64,000 nt of DNA. It comes from Mycolicibacterium rutilum. GTDB lineage: Bacteria > Actinomycetota > Actinomycetes > Mycobacteriales > Mycobacteriaceae. The DNA is taken from NCBI RefSeq assembly GCF_900108565.1, contig NZ_LT629971.1:3534001-3598000 (forward strand), in the 5' to 3' direction. Both the position numbers and the translations under genes were made by a program. Numbering within the stretch: position 1 is the stretch's first letter; the number at the start of each line of letters is the position of its first letter. The notes beneath the pieces were generated by a model. That model made no database searches and was not told where the DNA came from. It worked only from the letters and a program-made list of their open reading frames with translations. Shown piece after piece: positions 15,039 through 25,217 of this stretch.

Positions 15039-15057
15039 GAAGGATAGGGTAACCTCA
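15039..15057 (+). promoter_or_regulatory. Upstream IdeR-type box of the mbtT-H operon
   Basis: GAAGGATAGGGTAACCTCA matches 14 of 19 positions of the iron-box consensus. It lies nine bases before a second box at 15066-15084, an arrangement suited to cooperative IdeR dimer binding. Confidence 0.6.
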
Positions 15058-15065
15058 CTTCCGAC

Positions 15066-15084
15066 TTAGGGCAGCCTGCGCTAA
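15066..15084 (+). promoter_or_regulatory. Downstream IdeR-type box of the mbtT-H operon
   Basis: TTAGGGCAGCCTGCGCTAA differs from the mbtB box at only two positions and has the conserved TTAGG and CTAA ends. It precedes a strong ribosome site (GGAGGG, 15091-15096) and the leader ORF at 15102. Confidence 0.75.
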
Positions 15085-15101
15085 TCGCACGGAGGGATCT
15101 C

Positions 15102-15164
15102 ATGGGTGTTTGTGCTGCAGACCTGTGGATCTCCGGCCTCGAATCGACTGTGACCTCTCGATGA
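15102..15164 (+). CDS. 20-residue leader ORF translationally coupled to mbtT
   Basis: ATG at 15102 opens a 20-codon frame encoding MGVCAADLWISGLESTVTSR. It has the only good ribosome site in the region (GGAGGG, five bases upstream), and its TGA overlaps the ATG of the thioesterase gene as ATGA at 15161-15164. No Shine-Dalgarno sequence precedes that second ATG, so the thioesterase is probably translated by coupling from this leader. The peptide is not recognised and may have no function of its own. It could act as a regulatory upstream ORF of the iron-controlled operon. An alternative is that the thioesterase starts at the TTG at 15110, which would put it in a different frame over the same bases. 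Confidence 0.55.
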   Translation: MGVCAADLWISGLESTVTSR

Positions 15165-15907
15165 TCAAAGAACAGAGCCAACTCACCTTCGCGCCCTGGA
15201 TCAAGCGCACGCCGGGGCAATCCGCGACCGGAGCGACCGTCGTCTTCCCGCATGCGGGCGGCGCGGCGGCGGCCTACCGGGGTTTCGCTGCGGCCCTCGC
15301 CCGCGGCGGCGCCGACGCGTACGTCGTGCAGTACCCGCAGCGCGCCGACCGGCTGAGCCATCCGGCGCCCGACACGGTCGAACAACTCGCCGCCGACCTG
15401 TTCGCGGCGGGGGACTGGGCGCAGCTCGGCCCGCTGACGCTGTTCGGCCACTGCATGGGCGCGGTCATCGCGTTCGAGTTCGGCCGGGTCGCCGAACGGC
15501 ACGGGGTCGAGGTGGGCCAACTGTGGGTCTCCGCGAGCCAGGCGCCCTCGACGATCGCGGACTCACCGCGACTGCCGACCGCCGACGCAGAGGTCGTCGC
15601 CAACATGGTCGACCTCGGCGGGACCGACCCGCGACTGCTCGCCGACGAGGACTTCATCGAGCTGCTCGTGCGCGCCGTGCGGGCCGACTACCTGGCGTTC
15701 AACCGCTACGCCTGCGGCGCCGACGCGCGTCTGGCCGCCGACATCCACACCATCGGCGGCCGCAGCGATCACCGGATCAGCGAAGACACGTTGCGGCGCT
15801 GGGAAATTCACACCGCCGGCGCGTTCACGCTGAGCCTGTTCGATGGTGGCCACTTCTACATCAACCACCACATCGACGCGGTCGCGGAGTTGGTCAATGC
15901 CCGATAG
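15161..15907 (+). CDS. mbtT: MbtT, stand-alone type II thioesterase of the mycobactin cluster
   Basis: A 248-residue alpha/beta-hydrolase of the type II thioesterase family, which removes stalled acyl groups from carrier domains and may supply the release activity missing from this MbtB. The FPHAGGAAAAYRGF oxyanion region near the N-terminus and the late catalytic His in GGHFYINHH are typical. The nucleophile elbow reads GHCMG, so residue 98 is cysteine where most family members have serine. The ATG at 15161 overlaps the stop of a leader ORF and is preferred over TTG 15110. The 3' end overlaps mbtC by 11 bp. The name mbtT is used for the equivalent gene in other mycobacteria, as far as I recall. 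Confidence 0.85.
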   Translation: MIKEQSQLTFAPWIKRTPGQSATGATVVFPHAGGAAAAYRGFAAALARGGADAYVVQYPQRADRLSHPAPDTVEQLAADLFAAGDWAQLGPLTLFGHCMGAVIAFEFGRVAERHGVEVGQLWVSASQAPSTIADSPRLPTADAEVVANMVDLGGTDPRLLADEDFIELLVRAVRADYLAFNRYACGADARLAADIHTIGGRSDHRISEDTLRRWEIHTAGAFTLSLFDGGHFYINHHIDAVAELVNAR

Positions 15908-17216
15908 CGGAGTCGACGATCCGGTCGTCATCGTCGGGATGGCGATCGAGGCGCCGGGCGGCATCGAGACCCCCGACGAGCTGTGGGACCTGCTGGCCGC
16001 CGAGCGCGAAGGGCTGTGCCCGTTCCCGCGGGACCGGGGCTGGGCGGTGCGCGAGGTGCTCGACGGCTCACAGCGCGACGGCTTCAAACGCATCCACGAT
16101 CTCGGCGGGTTCCTTTCCAGCGCAGCAGCTTTCGACCCGGAGTTCTTCGGCATCTCACCGCGTGAAGCGGTCGCGATGGATCCGCAGCAGCGGGTCGCGC
16201 TGCGCGTGGCCTGGCGGGCGCTGGAGAACAGCGGGATCAACCCCGATGACCTCGCCGGTCACGACGCCGGCTGCTACGTCGGTGCCTCGACGATGGGGTA
16301 CGGACCCGATCTCGCCGAATTCACCGACCTGACCGGACATTTGATGTCGGGAACCGCGCTCGGGGTGATCTCGGGGCGCATCGCCTACACCCTCGGACTC
16401 GCCGGTCCCGCGCTGACCGTCGACACCTCGTGCTCGTCGACCCTGACCGCTATCCACCTGGCGTCGCAGGCCTTGCGGTCCGGCGACTGCGACCTCGCGC
16501 TCGCCGGCGGGGTGTGTGTGATGGGATCGCCGGGATTCTTCGTCGAATTCGCCAAGCAACACGCGCTGTCCGACGACGGTCGCTGCCGGCCCTACAGCGC
16601 GCACGCCAGCGGAACCGTCTGGGCCGAGGGCGCAGCGATGTTCGTGCTCCAGCAACGGTCGGCGGCGCTGCGCGACGGCCGTCAGGTGCTCGCCGAGTTC
16701 AAGACCACCTGCCTGAACCAGGACGGCCGCTCCGTAGGCCTCACCGCGCCGAGCGGGCCGGCCCAGGCGCGGCTGTTCGCGCGGGCGCTGCACCGCAGCG
16801 GGGTCCGCGCCGAGGACATCGGGATGATCGAGGGTCACGGCACCGCGACCCGGCTCGGTGACCGCACCGAATTGCTCTCGCTGGCACAGACATACGGCGC
16901 CACCGCGCCCGGCGCCGGACCTCGGCTCGGCTCGGTGAAGTCCAACCTCGGCCACACCCAGGCCGCCGCCGGCGGGCTCGGACTGGCCAAAGTGCTGCTC
17001 GCCGCCGAGCACGGCGCGATCCCGGCCAGCCTGCACAGCGACGACGCGAGCCGGGAAATCGACTGGGACAGCCAGGGTTTGCGGCTCGCCACCGAGATGA
17101 CGGCATGGCCCGCCGTCGACGGTGAACGCCTGGCCGCGGTGACGGCCTTCGGGATGAGCGGAACCAACGCCCACGTCATCGTGTCGATACCGGCCACCGA
17201 GGCCGAGGCGGCATGA
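15897..17216 (+). CDS. mbtC: MbtC, stand-alone ketosynthase
   Basis: A 439-residue beta-ketoacyl synthase that works with MbtD to make the 3-hydroxybutyrate (or longer hydroxy acid) unit of mycobactin. The active-site Cys179 lies in VDTSCSS, and the two histidines lie in EGHGTATRLGD and GHTQAAAGG. The length matches the M. tuberculosis protein (about 444). The ATG at 15897, inside the end of mbtT, is chosen because it leaves seven to ten residues before the KS fold. Longer in-frame starts lie wholly inside mbtT. The ATGA overlap with mbtD implies that the split KS and AT-KR-ACP proteins are made in equal amounts. Confidence 0.94.
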   Translation: MPDSGVDDPVVIVGMAIEAPGGIETPDELWDLLAAEREGLCPFPRDRGWAVREVLDGSQRDGFKRIHDLGGFLSSAAAFDPEFFGISPREAVAMDPQQRVALRVAWRALENSGINPDDLAGHDAGCYVGASTMGYGPDLAEFTDLTGHLMSGTALGVISGRIAYTLGLAGPALTVDTSCSSTLTAIHLASQALRSGDCDLALAGGVCVMGSPGFFVEFAKQHALSDDGRCRPYSAHASGTVWAEGAAMFVLQQRSAALRDGRQVLAEFKTTCLNQDGRSVGLTAPSGPAQARLFARALHRSGVRAEDIGMIEGHGTATRLGDRTELLSLAQTYGATAPGAGPRLGSVKSNLGHTQAAAGGLGLAKVLLAAEHGAIPASLHSDDASREIDWDSQGLRLATEMTAWPAVDGERLAAVTAFGMSGTNAHVIVSIPATEAEAA

Positions 17217-20128
17217 CGCCGGGCACCGGTCTTCCCGACGGGCGCGTGCCCGTGCTGCTCAGCGCGCACGCCGCCGAACTGCTGGCGCAAGACGCCGCGG
17301 CGATACTGCGCTACCTCGACCGCAAACCCGACGTCGGCGCGGTCGCCGCCACACTGCTGCGCACGCGTCGACCACGCAGACACCGCGCGGTGATCCGCGC
17401 CGCCGACACCGCAGAACTGGCCGACGCGCTGCGGGCGCTGGCCTCCGGTCAGGGGCACCCGTTGATCGCGCGGTCCTCGGCATCGGCCGCGCCGCGCACC
17501 GCGTTCGTCTTTCCGGGCCAGGGCAACCAGTGGCCGGCGATGGGCGCTGACGCCTACCGCACGTCGGCGGTCTACCGGGCCGAGGTCGACCGGTGCGCCG
17601 AGGCGTTCGTCGCCGCCGGCCAGCCGTCGCCGTTGCCATACCTGCTGGCGGCGGAGGGCGACTGGTCACAGGTCGAGATCCAGGCGGCGCAGTTCAGCCA
17701 CGCGGCCGGACTGGCGAACCTGTGGCGGTCGTGCGGACTCGTGCCGGACGCCACCGTCGGACACAGCCTCGGCGAGGTGGCCGCGGCCTACGTCGCGGGC
17801 GGCATCACGCTGGCCGACGCGGCCGCGGTGGTCGTCGCGCGGGCGACCGCGGTGGACCGCCTCAGCGGCGGATACGGCATGGCGTCGCTGGGCATCTCAC
17901 TTCCCGAGACCGAACAACTGATCGCCACGATCCCGGGCTGGCTGGAGATGTCGGCCGTCAACGCCGGCACGTCGGTGGTGGTGTCGGGGGAGCGCGCGGC
18001 CATCGACACGTTGGTGGCCGCCGCGACGGACCGCGGCCAGTTCGCCCGCCGGCTCGATGTGGACTATCCCGGCCACACCAGCGCGTTGGAGTCGCTGCGC
18101 GAGGACCTGGCCGCAATGCTGCCCGACGCCCGATTCGCCGACGCTCCGATCCGCTTCATCGGATCGACGACCGGCGACATGGTGCCCGCCGGCACCGCGT
18201 TCGGTGACTACTGGTACGAGAACCTGCGCCGCACCGTCCGTTTCGACCGCGCGATAGCGACCGCACGAGGTCTCGGTGTGGACGCGTTCGTCGAGATGTC
18301 GGCGCATCCGTCGCTGCTGTTCGCCCTCGGCGACCTGCTCGGCGACGACGAGTCGACCGTCGTCGGCTCCGGGCACCGCGACGTTCCGTCGCTCGAGGCA
18401 CTGTCGCAGAACATCGCCGCCGTCGCCGTGGCCGACCCCGGCTACCGATGGGCCGACCTGGTCGACGTCGCCGCTCACCCGCATCTGCGCGGCTTCCCGA
18501 ACGCGCCGATGCGCGACGTCCGGCTGTGGGCGGAGCCGCGCCGCCTCGCTCCGATCCAGCCGCTGACCGTCGCCCACGAAACCTGGTCGGCCACAACCGC
18601 GTCCGCGGACAGGACGGAACGGCGCGTCGCGGTCGTCGACGTCGCCGGACCGAGCGGACCGCTGTCCGACCGGCTGCGCGCCGCGCTGACTCGCCGCGAC
18701 CACATCAAGTTGGTCGACGCCGCCGACGCCGACCTCGTCGTCGCGGTCGCACCCACGATCGACGAGCCCGACGTCGAACGTGCCACCGCCGCGCTGGCCG
18801 GCCTCCTCGACGACGGCCTGCTCGATTACGTCGACACCGCCGGGACGGCGTGCCGCGCCGTCTGCCTCGTCACCGCGGGCGGAGAGCGGGTCCGCGCTGG
18901 TGAGCCGTCGGCGCTGCCCGCCCAGAGCGCTCTGGCGGCGATGCACCGCAGCATCGGCTTCGAACACCCGGAGCTGGCGTTCCGCCACCTGGATCTGCCG
19001 TCGTGGGAACCGGACGACGCCAGCGCCGACGCCGCCGTCGACGCGCTGCTGGCATCGGAACCCGAAATCGCGGTGCGCCTCAACGGTTCACAGGCCGAAC
19101 TATTAAACCGAGAGGTGACCGAATCGGTCGAACCGGCGCCGCCGTTCCCCGCCGTCGACGATGTGGTGATCACCGGCGGCAACGGCGCGGTCGGCCTGCA
19201 CTTCGCCCGCTATCTGGCCGCTCACGGCGCGCGACGCATCGTGCTGCTCAGCCGCGGTGGCGTCGACGACGCCACACTGGCCGGACTCGCCGCACCCGGC
19301 GTCGAGGTCGTCGCCGCCCGCTGCGACGTGAGCTCGGCCGCCGACGTGGCCGAGGCCGCCCGCCGATTCGGCAAGAACGGCGCGTCGCTGCTCATCCACG
19401 CCGCGGGTGCGGCGACCTTCGCCGACCGGCCCGCGCTCACCGGCGCCGCACTCACCGACACCGCGGCCGCCAAGATCGCCGGGCTCGCACGGATGACCGA
19501 ACAGTGGCCGCTGCGGCCGGACGCACGAATCCTGGTGTGCTCGTCGGTGTCCGGGGTGTGGGGCGGCCGCTCCCACGCCGCGTACTCGGCGGCCAACCGG
19601 CTGCTCGACGCGATGGCCGCCCAGCTGCGGGCCGGCGGCACACACTGCGTCGCCGCCCGCTACGGGCTGTGGCGGGGCAGCGGCATCGCCGGCGCGGGCG
19701 AGGTGACCAGGATCGAGCGGTCCGGGCTGCTCGCGATGGATCCGGAGCGGGCGGTGGAAGCCAGCCTGTGCGAGTATCGCGACGATCCGCTGCTGTACAG
19801 CGCCGACCGGGACCGGCTGCAGCTGTTCCGCGACAGCGCGGCCACCACCGAGAACCACGAGCCCGCAACGATTTCCGGGGACACCGCGGCCCAGGTCCGC
19901 GCGGAGATCGCCGCGGTGCTGGGCCAGGATGCGGCGTCGGTCGACATGGCGACATCGCTGCTCGACCTGGGCGTCGACTCCCTGCTGGCGCTGGATCTGC
20001 GCAAGCGGCTGCAGCGGGTGACCGGCCACAAGGTGGCGCTGGGCACCCTGCTCGGCGGCATCACCGGCGACGAGCTCATCGCCGACCTCGACACGAAACG
20101 ATCAGAGAAGGTGGACACACGTGACTGA
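17213..20128 (+). CDS. mbtD: MbtD, PKS module (AT-KR-ACP) without its own ketosynthase
   Basis: A 971-residue polyketide synthase subunit that supplies the extender unit, ketoreduction and carrier for the ketosynthase MbtC. The acyltransferase (residues 80-400) has Ser185 in GHSLG. A ketoreductase (640-850) has [10 protein letters not shown] and a CSSVSG ... AYSAAN catalytic stretch. The ACP carries Ser923 in LGVDSLLAL. There is no DH, which fits a product that keeps its hydroxyl. It overlaps mbtC by ATGA and mbtE by 8 bp. The size is slightly below the M. tuberculosis enzyme (about 1004). Confidence 0.93.
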   Translation: MTPGTGLPDGRVPVLLSAHAAELLAQDAAAILRYLDRKPDVGAVAATLLRTRRPRRHRAVIRAADTAELADALRALASGQGHPLIARSSASAAPRTAFVFPGQGNQWPAMGADAYRTSAVYRAEVDRCAEAFVAAGQPSPLPYLLAAEGDWSQVEIQAAQFSHAAGLANLWRSCGLVPDATVGHSLGEVAAAYVAGGITLADAAAVVVARATAVDRLSGGYGMASLGISLPETEQLIATIPGWLEMSAVNAGTSVVVSGERAAIDTLVAAATDRGQFARRLDVDYPGHTSALESLREDLAAMLPDARFADAPIRFIGSTTGDMVPAGTAFGDYWYENLRRTVRFDRAIATARGLGVDAFVEMSAHPSLLFALGDLLGDDESTVVGSGHRDVPSLEALSQNIAAVAVADPGYRWADLVDVAAHPHLRGFPNAPMRDVRLWAEPRRLAPIQPLTVAHETWSATTASADRTERRVAVVDVAGPSGPLSDRLRAALTRRDHIKLVDAADADLVVAVAPTIDEPDVERATAALAGLLDDGLLDYVDTAGTACRAVCLVTAGGERVRAGEPSALPAQSALAAMHRSIGFEHPELAFRHLDLPSWEPDDASADAAVDALLASEPEIAVRLNGSQAELLNREVTESVEPAPPFPAVDDVVITGGNGAVGLHFARYLAAHGARRIVLLSRGGVDDATLAGLAAPGVEVVAARCDVSSAADVAEAARRFGKNGASLLIHAAGAATFADRPALTGAALTDTAAAKIAGLARMTEQWPLRPDARILVCSSVSGVWGGRSHAAYSAANRLLDAMAAQLRAGGTHCVAARYGLWRGSGIAGAGEVTRIERSGLLAMDPERAVEASLCEYRDDPLLYSADRDRLQLFRDSAATTENHEPATISGDTAAQVRAEIAAVLGQDAASVDMATSLLDLGVDSLLALDLRKRLQRVTGHKVALGTLLGGITGDELIADLDTKRSEKVDTRD

Positions 20129-23100
20129 CACGGTCGATATCGGCGAACAGGTCGAGGACCGCCGGCTGGAACTGCTGCGCCGCAAGCTCGCCGAGCGCGG
20201 CCTGCGCACCGAAGCGGGCGCCGACACCCCGCAGACCGCGCCCAGCGGCCTGTCCGACGGGCAGCGCCGGATGTGGTTCGTGCAGACCGCCGACCCCACC
20301 GGCGCGATCCTCAACATCTGCCTGTCCTACCTGATCACCGGCCACCTCGACGTGGCCCGCCTGCACGACGCCGTCGACGCCGTCGCCGCCCGCCATCCCG
20401 TGCTGCGCACCACCTATCACGCCGACGACGCCGGTGAACCGCAACTCGAGGTGCACGACGAACTCGCGCCCGGCTGGGCGGTGCACGATCTGACCGAGCT
20501 GTCCGAGCACGCCCGGAGGCTGCGGCTGGAGGTGTTGGCCCAGCGGGAGTTCGGCGCGTCGTTCGACCTGAGCACGGATTCGCCGCTGCGGATCACCATG
20601 GTGCGCACCGCACGCGACGAGCACGTCATGCTGCTCGTCGCCCACCACATCGCGTGGGACGACGGCTGCTGGGCGGTGTTCTTCGCCGACCTCACCCGCG
20701 CCTACGTCGGTGAGCCGCTGGCGCCCGCACCCGCGGCGCCGGCGCTGCCGCCCGGTTCCGTCGACGAGGATCTCGACTACTGGCGCGCGGTGCTCGCCGC
20801 GCCGCCGGAGCCACTGGAGCTGCCGGGCCCGAACGGGTCTGCGGTGCCGACGAACTGGCGTTCGCAGCGGATGTCGCTGCGGTTGCCGGACACGACCGCC
20901 GAGCGGGTGTCGGCGCTGGCCAAGGAGCTCGGCGCGACGCCGTACATGGTGCTGCTCGCGGCGTTCGGAGTGCTGATGCGGCGTTACACACACGCCGAGG
21001 ACCTCCTGGTGGCGGCCCCGGTGCTGAACCGCTCCGCCGAATTCGACGACGTGGTCGGCTATTACGGCAACACCGTCGCGCTGCGGCTGCAACCCCGAGC
21101 GCGGCAGTCGTTCCGGCAGGTCGCCGAGCAGGCCCGCGACGTCGCGGTCGGCGCGTTCGCCCACCAGCGGGTCAACCTCGACCGCGTGGTGCGCGAACTG
21201 AACCCGGACCGGCGCCACGGCGTCGAGCGGATGACGCGGGTGACGTTCGGTGCGCGCGGCGCCGACAGCGCGGGATTCCGCCCGCCCGGCATCACCTGTG
21301 AGCGGGCCGAGTTGCGCGGCCAGTTCACCCAGCTGCCCCTCGGGTTCATGGTCGAGTTCGACGGCAGCGTAATCGAGATCGAGGCCGAATACCTCGTCGA
21401 GATCCTCGACGCGGCGCTGGTGCGCCAGCTCCTCGACCACTACGTGGTGCTGCTCGACGACGCCCTGCGACGCCCGGACCGCGCGATCGTCGACCTCGAC
21501 GTGATGGGGCCCGCCGACGCGGACTGGCTGCGCGCGGTGTCCGCCGGCGAGGAGTTCGAGACCGCGCCGTCGACCATGACCGCGCTGGTCGAGGCGCAGG
21601 TGGCCCGGACCCCCGACGCGGTCGCCGTGGTCTACGAGGGCCGCCGGTACAGCTACCGCGAGCTCAACGAGTCCGCGAACCGGGTCGCGCACTGGCTGAT
21701 CGAGCAGGGCATCGGCAGCGAAGACCGGGTGGCGGTGCTGCTGGACCGGTCACCGGAGCTGGTGATCACCGCGCTCGGCGTCATCAAGGCGGGCGCGGTG
21801 TATCTGCCGGTCGACCCCACCTACCCCGAGGACCGGCTGACGTTCATCCTGTCCGACTCCGACCCCAAACTCGTTGTCCGCGAGCCGATCACGAACATCG
21901 ACCACTTCAGCGACAGCAATCCCACGGACGCCGAACGGGTCCGGCCGCTGTTCCCCGACAGCACCGCCTACCTGATCTACACCTCGGGTTCCACCGGGCT
22001 GCCCAAGGGTGTGCCGGTGCCGCACCGACCGGTCGCCGAGTATTTCGTCTGGTTCAAGGGCGACTACGGGATCGACGCCGACGAGCGGCTGCTGCAGGTC
22101 GCCTCGCCGAGCTTCGACGTCTCGATCGCCGAGATCTTCGGCATGCTGGCCTGCGGCGGGCGGCTGGTGATCCCGCGCCCGGACGGCCTGCGCGACGTCG
22201 GCTACCTCACCGATCTGCTGCACGACGAGGGCATCACCTCGATGCACTTCGTGCCGTCGCTGCTCGGGTTGTTCCTGTCGCTGCCGGGGGTCAACCAGTG
22301 GCGCACGCTGCAGCGCGTGCCGATCGGCGGTGAAGCGCTGCCGGGCGAACTGGCCGACAAGTTCCACGCCACCTTCGACGCGCTGCTGCACAACTTCTAC
22401 GGGCCCACCGAGACGGTGATCAACGCCAGCCGCTACAAGGTCGAAGGCAAGCAGGGCACCCGCATCGTGCCGATCGGCAAACCCAAGATCAACACGCAGA
22501 TCCACCTGCTCGACGACGCGTTGCGGCCGGTGCCGGTCGGCGTGATCGGCGAGATCTACATCGGCGGAACCCATGTCGCGCACGGCTACCACCGCAGGCC
22601 GGGGCTGACGGCCGAGCGGTTTGTCGCCGACCCGTTCACGCCGGGTGGGCGGCTGTACCGGTCCGGGGACCTGGCCCGGCGCAACGCCGACGGTGACATC
22701 GAGTTCGTCGGCCGCGCCGACGAGCAGGTGAAGATCCGCGGGTTCCGCATCGAACTCGGCGAGGTCGCCGCGGCGATCTCGGTCGACCCCAGCGTCGGCC
22801 AGGCGGTCGTGGTGGTCAGCGACCTGCCCGGCGTCGGCAAGAGCCTCGTCGGCTACGTGACCCCCGCCGACGACGCGGAAACCGTTGACGTGGAACGAAT
22901 CCGCAGCCGTGTCGCCGCGGCGCTGCCCGAATACATGACGCCCGCGGCGTACGTGGCGGTCGACGAGATTCCCATCACCGCACACGGCAAGATCGACCGC
23001 GCGGCGCTGCCCGAACCCGACATCGCCTCCGGCGTCGACTACCGCGAACCGGTCGGGGACACCGAGCGACGGCTGGCCGACCTGTTCGCCGACCTGCTCG

Positions 23101-25217
23101 AACGCGACCGCATCGGCGCCGACGACTCGTTCTTCGACCTCGGCGGGCACTCGCTGCTGGCGACCAAACTCGTCGCCGGGATCCGCGCCGCGTTCGACGT
23201 CGACCTCGGAGTGCGGGAAGTCTTCGAACTCGGCACCGTCGCGGCGCTGGCCGACCGGATCGAATCCGCGGCGGCCGGGCGTTCCACCCGGCCCAAGCTG
23301 GTGCCGGTCCCGCACGACGGACCGCTGCTGATGTCGGCGTCCCAGCTGCGGATGTGGTTCCAGTACCGCGTCGACGGCCCGAGCCCGGTCAACAACGTGC
23401 CGTTCGCGGCGCGGATCACCGGGCCGTGCGACACCGACGCGTTCGTGCAGGCCGTGCGCGACGTGGTCGCCCGCCACGACGTCCTGCGCACCACGTACCG
23501 CGAAATCGACGGTGCGCCATACCAGATCGTCAACGACGACGCGGAGGTCGCGGTGCGTCGCGCCCGCGGCGCGGACGACGAGTGGCTGCAGGGCGAACTC
23601 GACAAGGAACGCAGGCACGTCTTCGACCTGGAACGGGATCCACCGGTGCGCGCCGCGGTGCTGGCCACCCCGGACGCGCATGTGGTGTCGCTGGTCGTGC
23701 ACCACATCGCGGCCGATCACTGGTCGGCGATGGTGCTGTTCACCGACCTGCTGACCGCGTACCGGGCCCGGCGGGCCGGCGACGCACCGGCGTTCGCGCC
23801 GCTGAGCGTTCAGTACGCCGACTACGCCGCGTGGCAGGCGGCGCTGCTGGCCGAGACCGAGGGCCCGATCGCCGAGCAGCGTGAGTACTGGCGCGAGCAG
23901 CTGGCCGGACTGCGCGAGGACCCGGGGCTCACCCCCGACTTCGCCCGGCCCGCGGTGCTGAGCGGCGAGGGCGACGCCGTCGAGTTCGGCATCGACGCCA
24001 CCACCCGCGAGAAGCTGGCCGAGCTGAGCCGCGAACTCGGGGTCACCGAGTTCATGCTGCTGCAGGCCGCGGTCGCGATCGCCCTGCACAAAGCCGGTGA
24101 GCTGCCGGACATCCCGTTGGGCACGCCGGTCGCCGGCCGCACCGAGGCCGAACTCGACCAGCTGGTCGGGTTCTTCATCAACATCGTGGTCCTGCGCAAC
24201 GACCTGACCGACAACCCGTCACTGCGGGAAGTGCTGCGCCGCGCCCGCGACACCGCACTGGCCGCCTATGCCCATCAGGACCTGCCGTTCGATCAGGTCG
24301 TCGACGTGGTGTGGCCGACGCGGTCCCTGTCGCGCAACCCGCTGTTCGGTGTCGTCGTGCACGTGCGCGACGCACTGCCCGCCGGGCAGCTCATCGAGTC
24401 CTGCCCCGACGGCGACACCGTGTTCAGCGCGCTCGAGCCGCCGTTCGACGTCGCGCACGCCGACCTGTCGGTGAACTTCTTCGGCACCCACGACGGCTAC
24501 CGCGGGCACGTCATCTACCGCACCGATCTGTACCGGCGCACCACCGCCGAGCGGTTCGTCGGCTGGCTGGGTCGCGTGCTGGCGGCGTTCGCCGACGACC
24601 CCGGCCAGCGGGTGCGCGATGTGCAGATCGCCGACCGTGACGAACGCCGCCGGGTGGAGCAGTTCAGCGCGGCGGCACGGGCCAGCGTGCTCGACGGCTG
24701 GCGCGACCCGGTCGCGATCGGCGTGGTGGGCGACGTCTACGACCACGTCACCGACGAGAGCGGAATCCACCTGCGCGCCACCGGCAAACGCGCCCGCTGG
24801 ACCGCCGACGGGGAGCTGGACTTCGTCGAGGCACCCGAGCAGCGCCGCCCGTCGGCGCCGTCGGGTCCCGCCGAACCGGCGCGCACCGAGACCGAACGGG
24901 CGCTGGCCGCGCTGCTCGCCGACATCGTGCACGTGCCGCAGGTCAACCGCACCGACGACTTCTTCGAACTCGGCGGCGACTCGATCCTGGCCGTGCAGCT
25001 GGCGGCGCGGGCCCGCGACGCCGGCCTCGCCGTCACCGCGCGAATGGTGTTCGAACACCCGACCCTTCACGACCTGGCCACGGTGGTCGACGAGTCAGGC
25101 GCCGGTGCCGGGGCTGCCGATACCCGACACGAGCCGATGGCCGCGTCCGGGCTCTCACCGGAGGAGTTGGCGGCGGTGACGTCGATGTGGTCGGCCTCGC
25201 AAGACGGTGCCCCATGA
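20121..25217 (+). CDS. mbtE: MbtE, NRPS (C-A-PCP-C-PCP)
   Basis: A 1698-residue non-ribosomal peptide synthetase that adds the acylated hydroxylysine and passes the chain on. The first condensation domain has [10 protein letters not shown] at about residue 175. The adenylation domain (490-960) has [12 protein letters not shown] and the A10 lysine in ITAHGKIDR. The first PCP has Ser1011 in GGHSLLA, a second condensation domain has HHIAADHWS near residue 1194, and a second PCP has Ser1621 in GGDSILA. A short stretch near residue 1570 looks like the remnant of a lost adenylation domain. The size agrees with the M. tuberculosis protein (about 1682). GTG 20121 overlaps the mbtD stop, and the 3' end overlaps mbtF by ATGA. 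Confidence 0.93.
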   Translation: MTDTVDIGEQVEDRRLELLRRKLAERGLRTEAGADTPQTAPSGLSDGQRRMWFVQTADPTGAILNICLSYLITGHLDVARLHDAVDAVAARHPVLRTTYHADDAGEPQLEVHDELAPGWAVHDLTELSEHARRLRLEVLAQREFGASFDLSTDSPLRITMVRTARDEHVMLLVAHHIAWDDGCWAVFFADLTRAYVGEPLAPAPAAPALPPGSVDEDLDYWRAVLAAPPEPLELPGPNGSAVPTNWRSQRMSLRLPDTTAERVSALAKELGATPYMVLLAAFGVLMRRYTHAEDLLVAAPVLNRSAEFDDVVGYYGNTVALRLQPRARQSFRQVAEQARDVAVGAFAHQRVNLDRVVRELNPDRRHGVERMTRVTFGARGADSAGFRPPGITCERAELRGQFTQLPLGFMVEFDGSVIEIEAEYLVEILDAALVRQLLDHYVVLLDDALRRPDRAIVDLDVMGPADADWLRAVSAGEEFETAPSTMTALVEAQVARTPDAVAVVYEGRRYSYRELNESANRVAHWLIEQGIGSEDRVAVLLDRSPELVITALGVIKAGAVYLPVDPTYPEDRLTFILSDSDPKLVVREPITNIDHFSDSNPTDAERVRPLFPDSTAYLIYTSGSTGLPKGVPVPHRPVAEYFVWFKGDYGIDADERLLQVASPSFDVSIAEIFGMLACGGRLVIPRPDGLRDVGYLTDLLHDEGITSMHFVPSLLGLFLSLPGVNQWRTLQRVPIGGEALPGELADKFHATFDALLHNFYGPTETVINASRYKVEGKQGTRIVPIGKPKINTQIHLLDDALRPVPVGVIGEIYIGGTHVAHGYHRRPGLTAERFVADPFTPGGRLYRSGDLARRNADGDIEFVGRADEQVKIRGFRIELGEVAAAISVDPSVGQAVVVVSDLPGVGKSLVGYVTPADDAETVDVERIRSRVAAALPEYMTPAAYVAVDEIPITAHGKIDRAALPEPDIASGVDYREPVGDTERRLADLFADLLERDRIGADDSFFDLGGHSLLATKLVAGIRAAFDVDLGVREVFELGTVAALADRIESAAAGRSTRPKLVPVPHDGPLLMSASQLRMWFQYRVDGPSPVNNVPFAARITGPCDTDAFVQAVRDVVARHDVLRTTYREIDGAPYQIVNDDAEVAVRRARGADDEWLQGELDKERRHVFDLERDPPVRAAVLATPDAHVVSLVVHHIAADHWSAMVLFTDLLTAYRARRAGDAPAFAPLSVQYADYAAWQAALLAETEGPIAEQREYWREQLAGLREDPGLTPDFARPAVLSGEGDAVEFGIDATTREKLAELSRELGVTEFMLLQAAVAIALHKAGELPDIPLGTPVAGRTEAELDQLVGFFINIVVLRNDLTDNPSLREVLRRARDTALAAYAHQDLPFDQVVDVVWPTRSLSRNPLFGVVVHVRDALPAGQLIESCPDGDTVFSALEPPFDVAHADLSVNFFGTHDGYRGHVIYRTDLYRRTTAERFVGWLGRVLAAFADDPGQRVRDVQIADRDERRRVEQFSAAARASVLDGWRDPVAIGVVGDVYDHVTDESGIHLRATGKRARWTADGELDFVEAPEQRRPSAPSGPAEPARTETERALAALLADIVHVPQVNRTDDFFELGGDSILAVQLAARARDAGLAVTARMVFEHPTLHDLATVVDESGAGAGAADTRHEPMAASGLSPEELAAVTSMWSASQDGAP

